Of a stretch of 64,000 nt of DNA, positions 17,015 to 24,895 are shown in pieces. This DNA is from Youngiibacter multivorans (GTDB taxonomy: Bacteria; Bacillota; Clostridia; Clostridiales; Clostridiaceae). Each line of letters opens with the position of its first letter. Position 1 is the stretch's first letter. The notes under the pieces were generated by a model. The model had not been told where the DNA came from and made no database searches. It was given only the letters and a program-made list of their open reading frames with translations. The stretch spans positions 1 through 64,000 of the forward strand of contig NZ_JAGGKC010000005.1 of assembly GCF_017873395.1 (NCBI RefSeq), written 5' to 3'. Both the position numbers and the translations under genes were made by a program.

Positions 17015-17044
17015 AAAAAAAACTGCAGCCGATACGGAAGCAGT
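17015..17044 (-). terminator. Terminator after the two-component system
   Basis: On the minus strand ACTGC-tt-CCG-tat-CGG-ct-GCAGT is followed by eight T. It lies 40 nt after the kinase stop and separates the regulatory pair from the VTC cassette. Confidence 0.7.
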
Positions 17045-17083
17045 CTTTTGAGATTAAATATATTTTCTATAAGATATTTTGAC

Positions 17084-18442
17084 TTATTTCTTTACCGTTG
17101 CAAAGAATATTGTGAAGACAGTTCCTCCCGGACCTGTCTCAACTTCGATCCTTCCGCCATAGGAATTGACTATGGACTTTACTATTGAGAGCCCTATTCC
17201 ATGGACACCGTTCTCGCCCTTGTAGAACCTGTCGAATATCCTTGGAAGCTCATCTTCCTTTATCCCCTTGCCGTTGTCGGCAACGGATACTACTATCCTC
17301 CCGTCCATCTCCCTGCAACTTACCTTAATCTCATCCTTTGCGTACCTGACAGCATTGGAAAGGAGGTTCTGGAATGCCCTTTCTATGGACTTCTCATCAT
17401 ACGTGAACATGACGGGCTCATCCTGGAAATCGTACAGCACATTTACTCCATTCTTCTTGAGAAGGGTCGAATACCTTTCTACAGTGTAGGACAGGGTTTC
17501 CCTCAGGTCGTTCTCAGACTGCTCCATGTCCCTGGACCTGGCCTCCAGCCTTGACAGGTATATGATGTCCTCGACAAGCTCAGAAAGCTTGTCAGTCTCC
17601 TGCCTTATGAGTGATGACGCCCTGTCCTTGTCCAGAAGGTCATGCTCTATACCCTCAGCGTTGTTCTTTATGATCTGAAGAGGAGTCCTCAGCTCGTGTG
17701 AAACGTTCTGGAAGAATACCCTCTGCTCAGTATCATATTCCTCAAGCTTCCTCGTAGTGTCGTTCATGACGTTCTTAAGGTCATGAAGCTCCAGGTCCTT
17801 GAAATCCTCATCAAGCACAGCATAGTCACCATCACCTATTCTCCTTGCAAAGCTTGAAAGGTGCTTTATGGGACCTGTTATCCTCGCCGCTATCATGCTT
17901 GCTGCAACCAAAGCTCCAGCAAGGGCCACAAGCATGGTTATCCAGAGAAGCCTGCTCAGGTTGGTCTCAAGCTGGTACATGTCTGTCATGTTGATGTAGA
18001 AGACCGCATAGCCTCCCGGCAGGTTCTTGCTCTCGACTGAAGTATAGTAGAACAGCCCTGATTCTGTCTGGACCTTCCTTATCTCATCAGATGACAGGTC
18101 CGGCTGCTCCTCCTTAAGGGCTTCCGTGAAATCTCCGAAATCATTGGAGCTTTCAAACGGCAGAGGCCTTTGTGTCGGGAAAAGCACCTCGTAATCCTCG
18201 GAGATTATTACAGCCTCAGCCTTTCCGGCAGGCTTCTTGTCATCCTTTTCCGGTATTGTATCACCTGTCCTGGGATCAGTCCTAACATACTCTGTTGATG
18301 TGGACAGAATCTCGTTCGCATTGTTCTCAATGTAGTTTGTTATAAGCAGCTTGAATGCCGCAAAGACCGCCACAAAGGCCGCCACCATAAGTGTCGCGAC
18401 CATGAGGATAAGCCTTGTCCTTATGCTTTTTCTCCTGACCAT
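17084..18442 (-). CDS. Sensor histidine kinase (HAMP, two-membrane-helix)
   Basis: This 452-aa membrane kinase has a first helix near residues 10-33, an extracytoplasmic sensor region of about 130 aa, a second helix near 165-190, HAMP, the HisKA motif NVSHELRTPLQ with the phospho-acceptor His near residue 255, and HATPase motifs (NLLSNAVRYA, VADNGKGIKEDE, HGIGLSIVKSI). It presumably phosphorylates the regulator encoded 4 nt upstream. The ribosome site AGGAGG overlaps the end of that gene. The signal is unknown. The adjacent VTC/DUF4956/CotH cassette is a natural candidate target. Confidence 0.93.
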   Translation of the reverse strand: MVRRKSIRTRLILMVATLMVAAFVAVFAAFKLLITNYIENNANEILSTSTEYVRTDPRTGDTIPEKDDKKPAGKAEAVIISEDYEVLFPTQRPLPFESSNDFGDFTEALKEEQPDLSSDEIRKVQTESGLFYYTSVESKNLPGGYAVFYINMTDMYQLETNLSRLLWITMLVALAGALVAASMIAARITGPIKHLSSFARRIGDGDYAVLDEDFKDLELHDLKNVMNDTTRKLEEYDTEQRVFFQNVSHELRTPLQIIKNNAEGIEHDLLDKDRASSLIRQETDKLSELVEDIIYLSRLEARSRDMEQSENDLRETLSYTVERYSTLLKKNGVNVLYDFQDEPVMFTYDEKSIERAFQNLLSNAVRYAKDEIKVSCREMDGRIVVSVADNGKGIKEDELPRIFDRFYKGENGVHGIGLSIVKSIVNSYGGRIEVETGPGGTVFTIFFATVKK

Positions 18443-18446
18443 GTGG

Positions 18447-19136
18447 TCATTCCTCCTTGAGCGTGAATCCGAAGCCCCATACGGTCTCTACCTTGACCTT
18501 TGAGCCCTGAAGCTTCTTCCTTAACCTTCGTACAGTATCGTCGCATGCCCTGGTTTCAATATCCTTCCCGTAGCCCCAGATCTTGTCAAGAAGCTCATCC
18601 CTTGACACAGCCCTGTCCCTGTTTTCGGCAAGATATAGAAGCAGGTTGTATTCACTTGGCGTGAGGTCAACGTCATAGCCCCCTGCAGTAACCTTCATTG
18701 TCTTTCTGTTTATCGACACGTCACCGTAGACTACCTTTTCCTCTTTGTCTCCGCCTCTTTCATTCCTGTCAAGCTGTACACGCCTGAGCATGGCCTTCAC
18801 CCTCATTACAAGAGATATTGCACTGAATGGCTTCGTGAAATAGTCGTCGCTCCCAAGGTTTATTCCGGTGGCGTAGTCGATGTCACTGTCCCTGGCAGTA
18901 AGTATTATTATAGGGACTGAGCTTATGTCCCTTATCTTCTTGGTTATCTGAAATCCCGTTGAACCGGGCATCAGGACGTCCAGTATGCAAAGGTCGCAGG
19001 GTTCAACAAGGAACCTGTCATAAAGCAGGTCTCCGTTCATGAAGTCCTCCACCTGGTAGCCTTCGCTTTCAAGGAAGGTCTTCACCGTTTCCCTTATGCC
19101 TGCTTCATCCTCTGCGATATATATTCTCTCATTCAT
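18447..19136 (-). CDS. OmpR/PhoB-family response regulator
   Basis: This 229-aa cytoplasmic DNA-binding regulator has a receiver domain with the acidic pair (YIAEDEAG), phospho-Asp in LCILDVLMPG, Thr in IILTARD and Lys in DDYFTKPF. A winged-helix DNA-binding domain follows (LTPSEYNLLLYL ... RRLRKKL). ATG 19136 is preferred because AGAGGTG precedes it; the upstream in-frame start would lengthen the N-terminus beyond the family pattern. It is the first gene of a regulator-kinase operon. Confidence 0.93.
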   Translation of the reverse strand: MNERIYIAEDEAGIRETVKTFLESEGYQVEDFMNGDLLYDRFLVEPCDLCILDVLMPGSTGFQITKKIRDISSVPIIILTARDSDIDYATGINLGSDDYFTKPFSAISLVMRVKAMLRRVQLDRNERGGDKEEKVVYGDVSINRKTMKVTAGGYDVDLTPSEYNLLLYLAENRDRAVSRDELLDKIWGYGKDIETRACDDTVRRLRKKLQGSKVKVETVWGFGFTLKEE

Positions 19137-19207
19137 TACAAACACCTCTACTAAAGTATATATGATTTTCAATGTCCATGTTACGCAAAATCCACGAAAA
19201 CGGGCAA

Positions 19208-19234
19208 GAAAAGGGCGGTGCTTTTTGCACCGCC
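19208..19234 (-). terminator. Terminator after GNAT gene (19240)
   Basis: The 8-bp stem GGCGGTGC / GCACCGCC with a 5-nt loop is followed on the minus strand by CTTTTCTT. Confidence 0.75.
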
Positions 19235-19239
19235 TCGTA

Positions 19240-19770
19240 TCAGTCTATATTTCTTCCGTAAAGGATTGACGAGAAGAACATTCCGCTAATGCAGACGTCC
19301 CTTGAAAGTGTTCCTTCTTCATAAAAGCCCAGTGACTTGTAGAGCTGCTTGCAGGATTCCTGGTCTTCCCGGACTCTTAGGTTAAGCTTCCTTATGACTC
19401 CCTTTTCCTTGCACTCGAGTATTGTCCTCTGGATCAGCTCCCGGCCGACTCCCATGTGCCAGAAATCTTCCTTTATTGAGAGTGTAAGCTCCCCGATATG
19501 CCTGAACTTGTCAGTTCCCGAGGTTGCGACTATTCCAAGTCCTATTATCGAGTCTCCGGATATGGCAAGCAGCACATGGTTGCCCCACCTGGAAAGGTGC
19601 TTCTCAAGCATTCCGTCACCCATCTCAATCATGTTGTGCCACATGAGGTCACCGAAGGTGGTTGTCTTGTTGTCCCTGCCGTTCTTTGCAATATAGCTTT
19701 TTATCGCTTCCTTATCCCTTGATGTCGCTTCTCTTATGACCAGTTCCAAGATATCTGCTGACAGTTCCAT
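19240..19770 (-). CDS. GNAT family N-acetyltransferase
   Basis: This 176-aa GNAT-fold protein has the acetyl-CoA loop EDFWHMGVGRELI near residue 103 and the C-terminal SCKQLYKSLGFYEEG. The VREDQ / N-terminal REATSRDKEAI pattern is typical of GCN5-like enzymes of unknown substrate. AGGTAAGGTG precedes the ATG. It is a single gene between terminators. Confidence 0.85.
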   Translation of the reverse strand: MELSADILELVIREATSRDKEAIKSYIAKNGRDNKTTTFGDLMWHNMIEMGDGMLEKHLSRWGNHVLLAISGDSIIGLGIVATSGTDKFRHIGELTLSIKEDFWHMGVGRELIQRTILECKEKGVIRKLNLRVREDQESCKQLYKSLGFYEEGTLSRDVCISGMFFSSILYGRNID

Positions 19771-19972
19771 TTCTGTACACCTTACCTGTTGTTTTTACTA
19801 AATTATAGTGTTGTGTAAACGGTTTGTAAACATGGTAAATTCCAAAAAGGAACAATATCAAAAAAATATTTTTCCTTTCTCGCAAATTTACATATTTTGT
19901 TGAATTCATTAAGATTGTCCAGAAGCATATATAAATATGTCTTCAGACACACCATGGCATTCAAATATAAGC

Positions 19973-19994
19973 AAAAAACCGGCCAATTGGCCGG
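19973..19994 (-). terminator. Terminator after diheme peroxidase gene
   Basis: CCGGCC-AATT-GGCCGG is followed by TTTTTT on the minus strand, 50 nt past the stop codon at 20045. The remaining bases between here and the acetyltransferase start at 19770 are AT-rich, and I see no gene in them. Confidence 0.85.
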
Positions 19995-20044
19995 CTTGTC
20001 TGACACTAAAATTTTACCTGAATAGTCATTTGTCCAGTTTCATC

Positions 20045-21232
20045 CTATGGCTCATAACCGTCTGACAGGGTCTTGAGGAATGCGACAATTGCATTGACCT
20101 CGTCAGGTGTGAGACCAAGGTCGCCAAGCTCATCGGTGTTCACTGTCCCTGCATATTCCGGCTCAGGCCAGTCCGAAACATCGCGTGAGTTATAGAACTC
20201 GACGATTTCTTCCAGCGACTTGAAGTATCCGTTATGTCCGAAAGCCTTGACGAAGCCATCGTATGGCCTCAGGTCGACATTCCTAAGGGTCGGAACCTTG
20301 AACTTCCCAAGCTCAGGCTCATATACCTCTTCATCGAATCCAGCAGCCATCAGGAAGCCACCCAGTCCCATATCCACCCACTCCTCACCGTCAGAATTCC
20401 ATTTCTTCGGCATGTCGTAGAACGGATTGTCCTCATACCGTGGAATTCCAAGATTGTCATAGGTGAAGTCAGTGAAGAGCGGCTTTTCACCATCAGAAAT
20501 ATGGCAGTCAGAGCACATTGCCCTTTCGGTGTTGAATAGATTAAGCCCTTCCATCTCAAGCTCCGAGAGAGTCGCTTCACCTTTAAGATAGAAGTCATAC
20601 TTCGAAGTGAACGGGTTGACTTCATCACTCTTCTCATATGCGGAAATAGCCCTTGCTATATTATCATAGGTTCCAGCGACATCCTTCTTGAAATCAAGGG
20701 AGCCTTCTCCAAATACCTCTTCAAAAAGGTCAGCGTAATCAGACTGGGCTACCTTTACGCATACGGTCCTTGCGTTTGGCATAGCCTGCTCAAGGGGATT
20801 GAGAAACGGTCCCTGAGCCTGTTCTGCAAGAGGATCGCCCAAGGTCCATCCAGTGGCTCTTCCATCCCAGAACATTCCGCCTATCCATACTTCTTCAGAC
20901 TCGTCGTAATAAAGCACAGGGCTTTCACCGCCATAAGATGCTGCAGGCGGCTTGCGGTTTCCGAATCTGGTTGGAATTGCTCCGGGGTAAACAACGGTAG
21001 TTTCGTTGACGATCTCATCCGGTCCGGTAAAGCCAACTTCAGGCGCATGGCAGGTCGCGCAGGACATCATGGAATTCGCGGATAAGTCAGTATCGAAGAA
21101 AATCATCTTGCCAAGTGACTCGATCGGTGTCAATGTGCTTTGAGCCTCCAGATTAGCCGCAGCGGGTACGTCCGGCAGGACAATGAGAAGCGTCATGAGT
21201 GATGCAAGCAGCAATCTCTTCCGAATCTTCAT
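20045..21232 (-). CDS. Diheme cytochrome c peroxidase / MauG-family protein
   Basis: This 395-aa exported protein has a cleavable signal peptide (hydrophobic 8-22, then VPAAANLEA) and two CXXCH heme motifs: CATCH near residue 57 and CSDCH near residue 240. Family motifs include MFWDGRA near residue 122 and KFKVPTLRNVDLRPYDGFVKAFGHNGYFKSL near the C-terminus. Members reduce hydrogen peroxide with c-type electron donors or, like MauG, oxidise protein residues. It needs cytochrome c maturation, which ResB/CcsA elsewhere in this window could supply. AGGGAGGG precedes the ATG, and a TATAAT box lies at 21267-21272. Confidence 0.9.
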   Translation of the reverse strand: MKIRKRLLLASLMTLLIVLPDVPAAANLEAQSTLTPIESLGKMIFFDTDLSANSMMSCATCHAPEVGFTGPDEIVNETTVVYPGAIPTRFGNRKPPAASYGGESPVLYYDESEEVWIGGMFWDGRATGWTLGDPLAEQAQGPFLNPLEQAMPNARTVCVKVAQSDYADLFEEVFGEGSLDFKKDVAGTYDNIARAISAYEKSDEVNPFTSKYDFYLKGEATLSELEMEGLNLFNTERAMCSDCHISDGEKPLFTDFTYDNLGIPRYEDNPFYDMPKKWNSDGEEWVDMGLGGFLMAAGFDEEVYEPELGKFKVPTLRNVDLRPYDGFVKAFGHNGYFKSLEEIVEFYNSRDVSDWPEPEYAGTVNTDELGDLGLTPDEVNAIVAFLKTLSDGYEP

Positions 21233-21266
21233 GTCTAACCCTCCCTGACAATATTTACACTTAGAT

Positions 21267-21303
21267 TATACTATGCGATCATCTTTCTCTTGGTGAACCA
21301 ATG
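21267..21303 (-). promoter_or_regulatory. Probable promoter and palindrome upstream of diheme peroxidase
   Basis: A minus-strand TATAAT lies at 21272-21267. A 12-bp palindrome (TTGGT-GA-ACCAA, 21292-21303) sits where a -35 element or operator would be. The -35 hexamer itself is weak, which would suit an activated or repressed promoter. Confidence 0.4.
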
Positions 21304-21460
21304 AATAACAAAAAGTAAATACTTTGTTCGGTTTTTATCAATTGAAAAATTCCTCAGGTCTTTACGCTGTTTATTTTGCCTCGCGAGTCTACTGAGACCA
21401 AAATCAGCACCCACTGTAAAATCACTCATTTGTGAGCATTCAATTATAAATTGAATTGTT

Positions 21461-21489
21461 ACGGGCAATGTTGTATAAGTAGAGAAAGA
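21461..21489 (+). promoter_or_regulatory. Sigma-A-like promoter for small membrane protein
   Basis: TTGAAT, a 17-bp spacer and TATAAG stand about 40 bp before the start codon at 21529. Confidence 0.5.
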
Positions 21490-21528
21490 AGCTGCTGTCT
21501 GTACAAATTAAAAGCATGGGGTGTTACC

Positions 21529-21861
21529 ATGAAATTGACTCTATTGCCTGCAACACGCGCTGGAAAATGGTCTTCAGGCTTGTTTCTTGCCTTCATATTG
21601 ACTGCGATTACAGTAATCGTACTATCGTCAGAACAGCAAAGAAGTGATGGTGCACCCGATATGTTAGGTGGCATGGTACTTGGAATTTCGATTCTGGTCA
21701 TGTACCTAACATCTATCCTTGCTTCTATTGCTGGATTAATCGCTGTCATAAGGATGAAGGAAAACTCGATTCTTGTTTCCATCTCCATCCCGTTCGGTCT
21801 GATTTTTCTGGGAGGAATGCTGACATTCCTTATCGCATTTATAGCCATGAAGCAGTGGTAG
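21529..21861 (+). CDS. Small three-helix membrane protein, unknown function
   Basis: This 110-aa hydrophobic protein has three likely membrane segments (about residues 15-33, 48-70 and 80-105) and a conserved-looking basic loop IRMKENS. I do not recognise a family. ATG 21529 is chosen because GGGGTG lies at the right distance; an upstream in-frame start would add a Cys-rich stretch with no ribosome site. A promoter-like pair precedes it and a hairpin follows, so it is probably a monocistronic real gene. Confidence 0.65.
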   Translation: MKLTLLPATRAGKWSSGLFLAFILTAITVIVLSSEQQRSDGAPDMLGGMVLGISILVMYLTSILASIAGLIAVIRMKENSILVSISIPFGLIFLGGMLTFLIAFIAMKQW

Positions 21862-21890
21862 GAGTTTTAAGTTTTCATTCCCTGCATAGC

Positions 21891-21927
21891 AAAGCCTGGC
21901 TCCTCTGAAACAGAGAAGCCAGGCTTT
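21891..21927. terminator. Bidirectional terminator
   Basis: AAAGCCTGGCT-c-CTCTG-aaa-CAGAG-a-AGCCAGGCTTT lies between convergent genes ending at 21861 (+) and 21989 (-). A near-symmetric A/T flank could serve both strands. Confidence 0.75.
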
Positions 21928-21988
21928 GCTATAAATATTGATTTTCAAGTTTCCTTTTAGTTGCATGTCATTATTGACAGTGTCGCCT

Positions 21989-22747
21989 TTAGCTCCAGTT
22001 ATACTTTATGTTGTCCCAGATCATCTTTCCGGCCTTTGCAAGGCTTACAAGTCCGTAGACGCTGTTTGGAAGCTCTGAACTCATTATTGTGAATACGAAG
22101 TCACCCTTTTGGAGTTCAATCAGTGTAGTGTCATTTTCTACTCCGTCCATGTCTCCTGGCTTTGAAGCGATCCTTGACTTAAGAGGCTCCTCGATGTAGA
22201 AGGCGGTCTTCGTCTTCTTGTGCTGCTTCTTCAGTATGTCTATGAGAAGCTGCGAATTGTCATCATTGATATAGCTTCGGTTCTTGAGGTGCTTCCAGCA
22301 CATTGACAGGTCGTAGCTGGTTGTCAGGTTGATAACTGATCCCGGCATATCGTTCATCATGGTGTTCTTCAAGCCCATTCCCTGGATGTATGAATTGATG
22401 TTGCCATATCCGAGTAGGGACACCAGCTTCTGAGTCGCAGTATTGTCCGAGTCCATGAGCATGACTGTTATCAGCTCTCTTATGGAATACTCCCTTTCAA
22501 GGAACTCCTTGAGTATGCCAGATCCTTCGACCTTGTCCTTCTCGGTCACCATGACCATCTGGTCAAGTGAAAGCTTTCCTGTCTCGATCTCCTTCATTAC
22601 GACCATTGCTACGGGAAGCTTCATGCAGCCTGCAGAGGTCATCTTGACATGTTCGTTGTAACCGAAAATGTAGCCGGATTTCAAGTCCTCAAAATAGAAA
22701 CTGTATTTTCCAAGCCTGTCTTCAAGATATCTTTTAATTTCTTTCAT
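21989..22747 (-). CDS. Class A beta-lactamase-fold protein without the usual catalytic serine
   Basis: This 252-aa protein has no signal peptide and aligns in layout to class A beta-lactamase/transpeptidase-like proteins. It has an SDN motif (Ser100-Asp101-Asn102), a KPG triad (Lys196-Pro-Gly) in place of KTG, and the helix segment around Lys43 (GCMKLPVAM). In the SxxK motif the nucleophile position (Lys minus 3) is Gly40; a serine occurs only at Lys minus 5. It may be a non-catalytic homologue or use another residue. Lack of an export signal also argues against a secreted lactamase. GGAGCTG precedes the ATG. Function unknown. Confidence 0.75.
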   Translation of the reverse strand: MKEIKRYLEDRLGKYSFYFEDLKSGYIFGYNEHVKMTSAGCMKLPVAMVVMKEIETGKLSLDQMVMVTEKDKVEGSGILKEFLEREYSIRELITVMLMDSDNTATQKLVSLLGYGNINSYIQGMGLKNTMMNDMPGSVINLTTSYDLSMCWKHLKNRSYINDDNSQLLIDILKKQHKKTKTAFYIEEPLKSRIASKPGDMDGVENDTTLIELQKGDFVFTIMSSELPNSVYGLVSLAKAGKMIWDNIKYNWS

Positions 22748-22835
22748 ACTATTTCAGCTCCATCATTATTTTGAATCATTTACATTCTATCACATAAGGG
22801 AATATTTATTAAGTGCCTAGGCATATTCTGCAATT

Positions 22836-23675
22836 CTAGAATGATACAACCTTGAACGCAGCAAGAAGCACAAGGATTATCGAAAGTGCTATCCTGTATA
22901 CTGCAAAAACCCTCATCGGCCTCTTTTTCACAAAGTTCACGAAGCCCTTAACGCATACAAGAGCTACGATGAATGCCACAACGAATCCAAGCCCGAAGGA
23001 TACAAGCTCTGTTGAATCAAGGCTTCCAAGTCCGAACTCCATCTGGAACTTGACAAGCTTAAGGAGCGATGCTCCAAGCATGATTGGAATCGCAAGGAAG
23101 AATGAGAATTCTGCAGCAACGGAGGATGACAGTCCTGATATCCAGCCGCCCATAATTGTCGATGAGGATCTGGACATTCCAGGCCACATTGCAAGGCATT
23201 GGAACAGTCCTACCTTGAGAGCCTGCATTGGTGTTATGTCCTCCACATTGTGGGTCTTCGCCTTTCGCCTGAACCTGTTCTCAACGACTATGAGGAGTAC
23301 AGCTCCTACAAAGAGCCCGATGATTACAGGTATTGGCTTGAACAGATACTTGTCGATGGTGTCCTCAAAAAGCACCCCCAGGATTCCTGCAGGAATCACT
23401 CCAATTATAAGTGCTTTAGTAAACGCTATGCCGCTCCTCTCGCCTCTTAAGAGCGATATCAGCAGTCCCATAAGCTTATTGAAGTACAGTACGACTATGG
23501 CTAGGATCGCGCCCAGCTGTATGACCACATTGAACATCTTCGTGAACTCGGTCTCAGGGAATCCAATCAGGTCTCCCACAATTATCATGTGTCCTGTTGA
23601 TGATACGGGGAGAAATTCTGTTATACCTTCAACTATTGCTATTACCACTGCTTTGAATATGAAATATATATCCAT
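22836..23675 (-). CDS. uppP: Undecaprenyl-diphosphatase UppP (BacA)
   Basis: This 279-aa polytopic membrane protein removes a phosphate from undecaprenyl diphosphate to recycle the lipid carrier of cell-wall synthesis. Both signatures are clear: EGITEFLPVSSTGHMI near residue 17 and the PGMSRSSSTIMGG loop near residue 160. GGAGG stands upstream of ATG 23675; a longer version beginning at 23726 lacks support. It is monocistronic, and its overexpression is the known basis of bacitracin resistance in other species. Confidence 0.95.
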   Translation of the reverse strand: MDIYFIFKAVVIAIVEGITEFLPVSSTGHMIIVGDLIGFPETEFTKMFNVVIQLGAILAIVVLYFNKLMGLLISLLRGERSGIAFTKALIIGVIPAGILGVLFEDTIDKYLFKPIPVIIGLFVGAVLLIVVENRFRRKAKTHNVEDITPMQALKVGLFQCLAMWPGMSRSSSTIMGGWISGLSSSVAAEFSFFLAIPIMLGASLLKLVKFQMEFGLGSLDSTELVSFGLGFVVAFIVALVCVKGFVNFVKKRPMRVFAVYRIALSIILVLLAAFKVVSF

Positions 23676-23965
23676 AAATACCTCCGGAATTTCGCTCCTT
23701 ACATTATAATCCTGCGAATGGTCCATGTAAACCGATGTAAGCAGTCAATCATGCCTATTTTAACCTATTTTCCAGATGGTTCTTCAATAATGTCAATGTA
23801 TCCCGTTCATAATCTGTCGTATCTTGGTGATATTGCTGTGCCAATTTACTTTACAGCCTGTTCATATTTCATCAATTAATTTAATAATGGCAACGTGGAT
23901 ATTTTGATATAATAAGCGTATAAAATAATATTTTGCCAAATCGCTATAATTATAGGAGGTTCATC

Positions 23966-24838
23966 ATGGAAAGCCTTATAAACTGGGGACTCCTTCAGAA
24001 GATGGGTCCGGCCTCGAATCCTGGCATAGCAGGTCATGATGCTGAATCAACCGAGAATATGGCAAAGCTTGCATCCTCGTTCGACCAGCTGGCAGGCTTT
24101 GGTACGCAATACACCACTAACCAGTGCAACTCCCTTCCCCTTTCCACTGCTGACTCTGTACTTATTGTCGGCTGCGGTTCAGGAAGACTCGCGCTTCCCA
24201 TAGCCAAACGCGTCAAAAAGCTGACAGCCTTCGATGCCTCTGAAAGGATGCTCGCAGTCTGCAAGGACAATGCAAGGAAAGCCGAACAAGACAACATAAT
24301 CTTCAGACGTCTTGACTGGTCCCTGCCTGAGCCCGGAAAGCCAGGTGAAAAGTTCGATGTAGTCATAACCACCAGGTCCGTTGGCCTTGAAGACATAAAG
24401 AGGCTCAACATACTTTCGAAGAAATACGTGTTTGTCATCTATCCTTACGACTATCCCAGCCTTAAGGATATCCAGCACGAGATGCTGCTTGATGTGAGAG
24501 GACGGATATCCAGGAAGGAAGAGGCGAAAAGCCAGAGGATTTATGGCTACAATACCATATTCAACATGCTTTACGACCTGGGCCTTGACCCGGTCATGAG
24601 CCTCCTGAACGATGGCTTCGAAAGGATATACCTGACTCGGGAAGATGCATATCAGGACCTCAGGAAGATTGCCCTCATGTCCCTCACAGACTATGACAAT
24701 CCGCTTCTCGACGAGGATGAGGATAAGGTATTCAAGACAAACCTTGAGCCTTATTTCACACTTGAGGAAGACGGCAAGATAAAATTCTTCAGGGAGTCAA
24801 AGACAATGGTCATAGGCTGGAAGGCAAAGGAAATCTGA
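23966..24838 (+). CDS. Class I SAM-dependent methyltransferase, unknown substrate
   Basis: This 290-aa cytoplasmic protein has the Rossmann SAM loop VLIVGCGSGRLALPIA near residue 70 and the acidic residue at AFDASERM. The motif IV region reads FDVVITTRSVGLED. The C-terminal ~110 residues (from about 180) do not match a family I can name. The start is ATG 23966 with AGGAGG upstream. It is a single gene ending in a bidirectional terminator. Confidence 0.78.
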   Translation: MESLINWGLLQKMGPASNPGIAGHDAESTENMAKLASSFDQLAGFGTQYTTNQCNSLPLSTADSVLIVGCGSGRLALPIAKRVKKLTAFDASERMLAVCKDNARKAEQDNIIFRRLDWSLPEPGKPGEKFDVVITTRSVGLEDIKRLNILSKKYVFVIYPYDYPSLKDIQHEMLLDVRGRISRKEEAKSQRIYGYNTIFNMLYDLGLDPVMSLLNDGFERIYLTREDAYQDLRKIALMSLTDYDNPLLDEDEDKVFKTNLEPYFTLEEDGKIKFFRESKTMVIGWKAKEI

Positions 24839-24865
24839 TCTTTTGTGAAAGCTTCATATATCATA

Positions 24866-24895
24866 CAAGGCCCCGAAAATTCGGGGCCTTGTTTC
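24866..24895. terminator. Bidirectional terminator between methyltransferase and pckA
   Basis: The 11-bp stem CAAGGCCCCGA / TCGGGGCCTTG with a 4-nt loop is followed on the plus strand by TTTCTT. It separates two convergent genes. Confidence 0.85.
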
